Shown here: piece by piece, positions 58,801 to 64,000 of the stretch
Position numbering within the stretch: the first letter of the stretch is position 1
Layout of the letters: every line of letters begins with the position of its first letter
NCBI GenBank assembly: GCA_032622095.1
Contig: CP136067.1
Span: 52,739,899-52,803,898 of the forward strand
DNA: 64,000 nucleotides
Reading direction: 5' to 3'
Source of the DNA: Siphonodentalium dalli
Lineage: Eukaryota; Mollusca; Scaphopoda; Gadilida; Siphonodentaliidae
Notes under the pieces: generated by a model
What the model was told of the DNA's origin: nothing
The model's database searches: none
What the model saw: only the letters and a program-made list of their open reading frames with translations
Translations under genes and position numbers: made by a program

Positions 58801-61122
58801 ACCACATACATAACAATATAGTGACCAACTGTATAAACGTACACCTGACCCATGACCATGGATGGCCATACAGCCATGCGTCACAATGCATGTACACCGG
58901 GTATAATCCAAAAGATGACCCATAACCATAGAGTCACCCATTCATCTCACCATTGGCCATACGGTCATCCCATGTATACCTATTCTCCACACACACATGG
59001 TCAAATAGACATTCAATATATACATCAACACCACAACAATGACCATATAGTCACCTCGGGTATACATATCCACCTCACCAATGGTCATATAGCCACTCGC
59101 TTCATACACATACCCTCATCCGTGGCACCTGGTATACTCCTTCATTTGACCTATGGCCATATAGTCACCCCGTGTGTACCTATTCAAAACATTCATACAT
59201 GATCATGGTCAATCATTGTATATATATTCACCTCACCCTTGGCCATGTCACTCCCTGTATCCCTATTTGTCACACCATAGCAGAATAGCCACTCAAGATA
59301 TACTAATACTCCCCAGCCATGTCAGTATATTCAATCCATGTATGCATATGCACATCATCCATGGCCATATAGCCGCTCGCTATATACACATACCCCTCGC
59401 CCATGACCATATAGCAACACATGTGTATGCCCGTATAACCTACACATGACCATACCGCAACGAGTCACCAAGCAGGAACACCGGGTATACTCATACACCT
59501 GACACATGACAATTTAGTCACTCCCTGCATAGCTATTCATTACATTTATGATCATACAGTCACTCATTGTATACATACATGTACTCGTCTCACCATTGAC
59601 CATACAATAACTCCCTGTATACCTATTCACCTTACCTATGATCATATAGTAACTCCGTGGCATTCACCCTATATCCAGTTGATATGTTTTATCATAATGG
59701 ACCAGAATAGCCACATATTATGGTTCATCTCAGTTCCGTTTCAACGTTCTGCCAATTTCCTTTCAATAATATGACAAGAATCACAAAAGAGGTTCTCCGC
59801 CAAATTTCATACTGCAACTTTAAAATGAATTTGTCATGCCCCATACGGAACTGGAACAAACATAATAGAACGTGGTTGTCAGCTAATTAACTAACACGTA
59901 TAATAACCAAGTGAGTCACAATTTAATACCTTGTCGGATAACGCAGAGAATAATGTTCGGGATATATGTAAAAAAATAACTTTTTACAAATTTGGTTGCC
60001 ATTTTGGAAGCCATCTTGAGCAATTTGGTCTATAAACACCGTAGTGTGACACATTTAAGATAGACCAAAACAATAAATACCTTTGATACCAATGATAGTT
60101 GCATTTTACTTTTAAAAATTGTCCAATTGTCCAATTTTTGCCGATATTTATGTCAAGTTTGTGAGAGAAATATCCAATATTTCTGGTGATGTCAGTGGTG
60201 ACAATAGAAACAATGATCCATGGTGCATCAGACATGTAAGTATTCAATGTATATAATACAGATTAGCCAATTGTATATATCAACCACAACTTGTAAGCCA
60301 TTGCAGGACACCCTGGGACAATATTTACCATTTTTCATATTTTTGGCGGGCATTTTGGAAATGTTCTACACCAATTTCATTCCCATTGAAGTAAAACATC
60401 CGTCCAATAAAATAAAGCACATAGTTGTTGACATTCTATATTAACATCCTGTGTGGTTTGTCGTTAAAATGACTATCAAGACCGTCTTGCAAAAAAATCG
60501 AAAATTTCACCCCTCTTTTTCAAATCCTCTTTCTGTATCTATTACTGAACCCTCGTAAATGGCAAATGTCTTAAAATGACGCTATAATATCACGCTTGAT
60601 GCCTGTCTCAAATACATTGCCATTTACTAGGATTAATGTGAAGAAAAATGGAAGATATGGTGAGATATTAATTAAATTTCCTATTTTCGTGCATATGACG
60701 TCATTTTTCGGCGGCCATTTTGAATTTTCTTCGAAATTATTTGCCGTCATTTTGAAGAAGGACATCATACCAACAAAATGGCATACATTTTGTCTGTGTC
60801 TTTTGCTAACAACCGATCTATTACAACGATTAAATACAGCAAAATCGTCTTGCAAAAAAAATCGAAAATTTCACCCCTATTTTTCAAATCCTCTTTCTGT
60901 ATCTATTACTGAACCCTCGTCAATGGCAAATGTCTTAAAATGACGCTATAATATCACGCTTGATGACTGTCTCAAAAACATTGCCATTTACTAATGATTA
61001 ATATGAAGAAAAATGGAAGATATGGTGAAATATTATCTGGATACCATAGGGAACAATAAAAATAAGGTTATTTGTAATCATCGGGGGGGGGGTGCAGGTG
61101 GACCTTATTGGGTCCCCGACTA
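55889..61122. mobile_element. 5234-bp foldback element F2 with minisatellite core
   Basis: Ends TAGTCGGGGAGCCAATAAGG and CCTTATTGGGTCCCCGACTA, flanked by cta on both sides (3-bp duplication). Arms of about 1.5 kb (55889-57480; 59790-61122) are inverted copies, including a partly duplicated unit of about 365 bp in the left arm ('aatcgttgtaatagatcggt' at 56089 and 56454). The core is a minisatellite arranged head-to-head around a small hairpin at 58639-58767 ('ggtggctatcgctttcc' against 'gaaaagcgatagccacc'). No transposase was seen; the frames in the arms (56342-56689, 60596-60943) are the same non-homologous frame seen twice. Related to F1 at 7590-10645. Confidence 0.85.
57530..59660. repeat. 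Minisatellite of F2, two opposed arrays
   Basis: 57530-58635 reads 'gtgtgaggtgaataggtata', 'agtgactgtatggtcatg'; 58770-59660 reads the complement ('catgaccatatagtcact', 'gtatacctattcac'). It is the same roughly 40-bp unit as 8440-9530. Confidence 0.9.
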
Positions 61123-61299
61123 CTAGCTAATGAATAATATTATTTGATTGACTTAATAAATAACATCTAATAAATATTCTTCATCTTAATCACAAATTTA
61201 AGAAGTCCTTCTGGCATAGGAGGACATATAGATCTATATAGTGAATATTTATAGTCGTTTGATTTGCACCAAGTGAACTCGGCGCATATATAATTGATA

Positions 61300-61500
61300 G
61301 AACAAACCACTATTATGATGATCGTGTCGTTATTTGTTTAAAATACGTATCAATTGACATACACGCACCCGTTCCCTCATTAAAATCAACATATTTCGCC
61401 CATGTTAGGGGAACTCCGCGAATTCTGGGACATCCGCAAAGGGAGCTCCGCAAATAGGGATCTACTGCAAATCGTCACACCGACATGACATTGGGAATTC
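61300..61500. repeat. Copy of the 51.5-51.9 kb repeat
   Basis: 'gatagaacaaaccactatta', 'acgtatcaattgacata.ac' and 'gcacccgttccct.attaa' match 51545-51765. Confidence 0.75.
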
Positions 61501-61576
61501 CCATGTTTATTTATATAATTTTGACGTCACGTGAACAAAGTTTCTTCAACCTAGCCACCAGAGACCTCTAGCGTTA

Positions 61577-61685
61577 ATTACGGTTTTAGTTATTAGTTTT
61601 ACATTCATCTTCATTGGTTTTACGTTTTAGTTATTAGTTTTACATTCATCTTCATTGGTTTTACATTCATCTTCATTGGTTTGAC
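61577..61685. repeat. Short tandem repeat 'ttttacattcatcttcattg'
   Basis: 'ttttagttattagttttac' and 'attcatcttcattggtttta' are repeated two to three times in a row. Confidence 0.9.
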
Positions 61686-62479
61686 AATAAGGTATATTAT
61701 TTTGATGACGATAATCATTGATCGTGGGAAATCGTCTATTGGTTTGAAATATGTCTATTGATTAAGAAAATATGGCTATTGAAACGGAATGTACGTTTAT
61801 TGAATATGCGATAGCTGTACTAATTGTTTGATATTATATATTAGTTGAACAATGAATACTATTAAATTAAAATAGAACATTAATTCTGCATCGGTCCACA
61901 TTGATTATGAATCTATATCTATTAAAATGGCATTTTATCTTATTGAATCCAAGAACGACTGTTGGTTTGAAAATGGAGACTATTGGTTTGAAATCGATTG
62001 CTAATAAAACGGGATAGACTTATATTGAATGTGCGATGCATTTAATTGTTTTCACAAACCACCATTAACTTTTATTTCATGTAATTTCCGACCGAATGGC
62101 CGCCCATAGATTTGTCCAATTTTCACCATGATGCAACTCAATGGCTATCATATATGGAACTTTAATAAGAAAATGACCCTTGCATGTAATCTACTGTAAC
62201 TATATGTGATTTTACAATAATAACACGCGATATAGATATATTGATAAACATGTGGTTCATACACATAATTCAGTGATAATGTTCACTATTCTACAAATCT
62301 AACGCTTATCAAGATTGAAGTTTCAACCTTCAGAATTTGGTTGCAATTTGGATGAATTTTTTTTTTTCATCAATTTACAAATGTTTAATGGCAGCAAAAT
62401 ATAGTATAATTATGCATGAGTTGTGTGTTAAACAATCTATATTTATGTAAGTTCAGTCACTGTTAAAGACATGTTATGT
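61686..62479. other. No gene seen
   Basis: AT-rich DNA with loose 'attggtttgaaat' repeats at about 61735-62010. No frame of interest. Confidence 0.5.
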
Positions 62480-62835
62480 ACTTGTTCGGGTGCGTGAAAC
62501 TGATAAGTTATCATTCAGGCGCTATCACAACTGGAGGAATGTAATATTCTACTAACATCGCCGAAAATTTTAAGCAAATCGACCGAACCACTCCATAGAA
62601 AACATCGTCAGAACAACGCTCGATTGTAAATATTTACTACTCGATTCGGGACGCATCTATCGGCGATAAACTAACGAAAACGATTTCGCCATCGAGAGTG
62701 ATTGCATTTAATTCACATATAAGAATGATAGATATGTGTTGTCAATTTGGATATACTATTTGTAAAAATTACTACTTTGAACAAGATTATACTCCATTTC
62801 TATTTCATCACCACACCGGAGTGTTTCACATCATT
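62480..62835. repeat. Repeat family C, copy 3
   Basis: Direct match to 22475-22805 but slightly longer ('ttgttcgggtgcgtgaaact', 'ggcgataaactaacgaaaa', 'ccatcgagagtgattgcatt', 'ccggagtgtttcacatca'). Confidence 0.8.
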
Positions 62836-63088
62836 TTATATTGTTAGGTCGCGTATAATTTTGTAATATTAGCATGACATGCTATGGTGCTTATTCTGTT
62901 TTATATATATTTAAAGGCACGGGTGGCGTTCGTTGCAGAAATATTCATATTTGTTCAAATCGCCATCAACAGATGGAATATTAAAATATATATAGTTTTG
63001 TTCATATGCCAAACATAATCAGCGCGTAAATAGTATATTGTCGTCAAAACGTACGATGGTGTACGTAAACAAGAGCCTGCTCGTGTTA

Positions 63089-64000
63089 GGGTACGTTCAT
63101 GCGCTGGCAATATTGCACTGCAAACTGCAAAAATGCCAGCTGCAAAATTGCCAAAACGGATTCATTTCTGCCCGCTGTCAACAAATCAAGAGTTAAGGTT
63201 GTTCCACACCGGGCGCGAGTGAGCGATTATAACGGCCGTTTTCTAACGTCCGTAGCAGTTCAAAGCGCGCGATTTTTATGTTCACACCGAAAGCGACCGA
63301 CTCGCTGACCACGAGGCGATTATAGCAGTGATGTTATGCTTCGTCGAATTGTCGCTTTGTTGCAAACCAGCGAGATAATTGGACGGCTCTCAAATAGGTG
63401 TTTATACGACCGTTATTTTTCTATTTGATGACGGCACACTGATTTGTCGCCGCGATAATGGAGGACTTTAGCGAGAGGCTAATAATCGAAGTACAACGGA
63501 AATTGTTTCTGAAACATTTACATTTGTAATCATGTTGTCTATGTCAAAGGCCCTGTTTGCAATTCGTGTGAGTCCCGAACTTTCCAAATACTGAAAACTG
63601 GCTACAACAAACACAGAAAACTTGAAGATAGACAGTAGCGACATGATTTAAACTGATCGCAACTTCGTAGAATAGCGAAGACCGCATCCGATACTTCCAA
63701 GAAATATTACAAAGGCATAACGACAGAAAGCGGGGCGTGGTTTGCAAATGTTCCAGTGAAAGAGTTACGACTGATCACGTTTTAAATGGCGTAGTATTGG
63801 ATGAAGCGCATCTGTCCATCAACCTTGGTCTTATTTGATCGAAAACAAATGACACGAAATCGCCCACATAAAACCGGAAGTCATTCTTCTAATCACAAGC
63901 GAATACAAAGGTAGACAATCGAATAGGTTCACTCTGTTTCGATTCTCAAGCTTCCTATATCGGGTGTGTAGTTTTTAAATTAGCAATGGACACAAAACAC
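63089..64000 (+). mobile_element. PIF/Harbinger copy 2, left end (runs off the window)
   Basis: TTA then GGGTACGTTCATGCGCTGGC, with the next roughly 90 bp matching 37846-37940. From about 63195 it differs: 'ttccacaccgggcgcgagtg' and 'ttcacaccgaaagcgacc' form the spaced GCGA-type repeats that PIF/Harbinger ends often carry. The right end is not in the window. Confidence 0.6.
63458..63529 (+). pseudogene. Possible MADF/Myb-like ORF start of PIF/Harbinger
   Basis: ATG followed by EDFSERLIIEVQRKLFL, then a stop six codons later. MADF domains begin with a similar (E)RLIxEVxxxPxLY block, and PIF/Harbinger elements carry a second, Myb/MADF-type DNA-binding gene. The window ends before a full domain could be seen, and the frame breaks early, so it is a relic or a short first exon. 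Confidence 0.3.

Noticed and set aside
57463..59449. Frames of up to 174 codons on both strands
   Set aside because: Same minisatellite inside foldback F2; the frames mirror each other across the palindrome.

Overview
This is a non-coding-rich, AT-rich animal nuclear DNA window dominated by transposable elements. Three candidate spliced exons of one host gene lie on the minus strand, and the long introns between them would be filled with repeats. Several features point to a marine invertebrate, probably a mollusc or another lophotrochozoan: two CR1/L2/Jockey-like LINEs, abundant MITEs and foldback elements, minisatellites, and the motif 'gagttatggccctttg', which is common in molluscan repeats. 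The taxon call is inference only. Nothing prokaryotic, viral or CRISPR-like was seen.

Host gene (minus strand). Exon 52695-52948 encodes the C-terminal half of a C-type lectin domain. Exon 41362-41799 encodes a Thr-rich mucin-like stalk. Exon 20099-20340 encodes a short two-Cys segment, one transmembrane helix, a basic tail and a stop. All three have GT/AG borders, and all junctions between them are phase 1, so they can be joined in frame. I infer one cell-surface lectin on a mucin stalk. The first half of the lectin domain is not visible here. A separate Cys-rich exon candidate lies on the plus strand at 49560-49667.

0-20 kb: repeat families in direct and inverted pairs; a foldback element with a minisatellite loop (7.6-10.6 kb) that itself carries a hAT-like MITE (9.53-10.09 kb); a roughly 130-bp minisatellite rich in AAGGTCA half-sites (14.9-15.4 kb); and a 1260-bp near-perfect palindrome with an 8-bp target duplication (17715-18974).

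20-36 kb: a Russian-doll insertion. A 35-bp AT satellite was entered by a hAT-like element (20483-35509, 8-bp TSD). Its BED zinc-finger exon was split by a LINE (about 20872-35190). LINE ORF1 was in turn interrupted by a 2991-bp element with roughly 430-bp inverted ends (21452-24442, 8-bp TSD), which itself contains further MITEs. LINE ORF2 has endonuclease, reverse transcriptase and C-terminal zinc-knuckle regions, but is broken by frameshifts and a 242-bp tandem duplication. More repeats fill the 3' part.

36-52 kb: a PIF/Harbinger relic with a transposase N-terminal exon fragment (37846-39293); a 1.5-kb array of the palindrome ACTTAAGT (39.35-40.86 kb); interstitial telomere-like repeats inside a hairpin (42.83-42.98 kb); mariner-like and other MITEs; a second decayed LINE (45.85-47.82 kb); a 161-bp palindrome with a TTCG loop (50.62 kb); and a piggyBac-like MITE (50.95 kb).

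53-64 kb: further MITEs, a 5234-bp foldback element (55889-61122) related to the one at 7.6 kb and enclosing a head-to-head minisatellite, and the start of a second PIF/Harbinger copy at the right edge, with a possible MADF-like ORF start.
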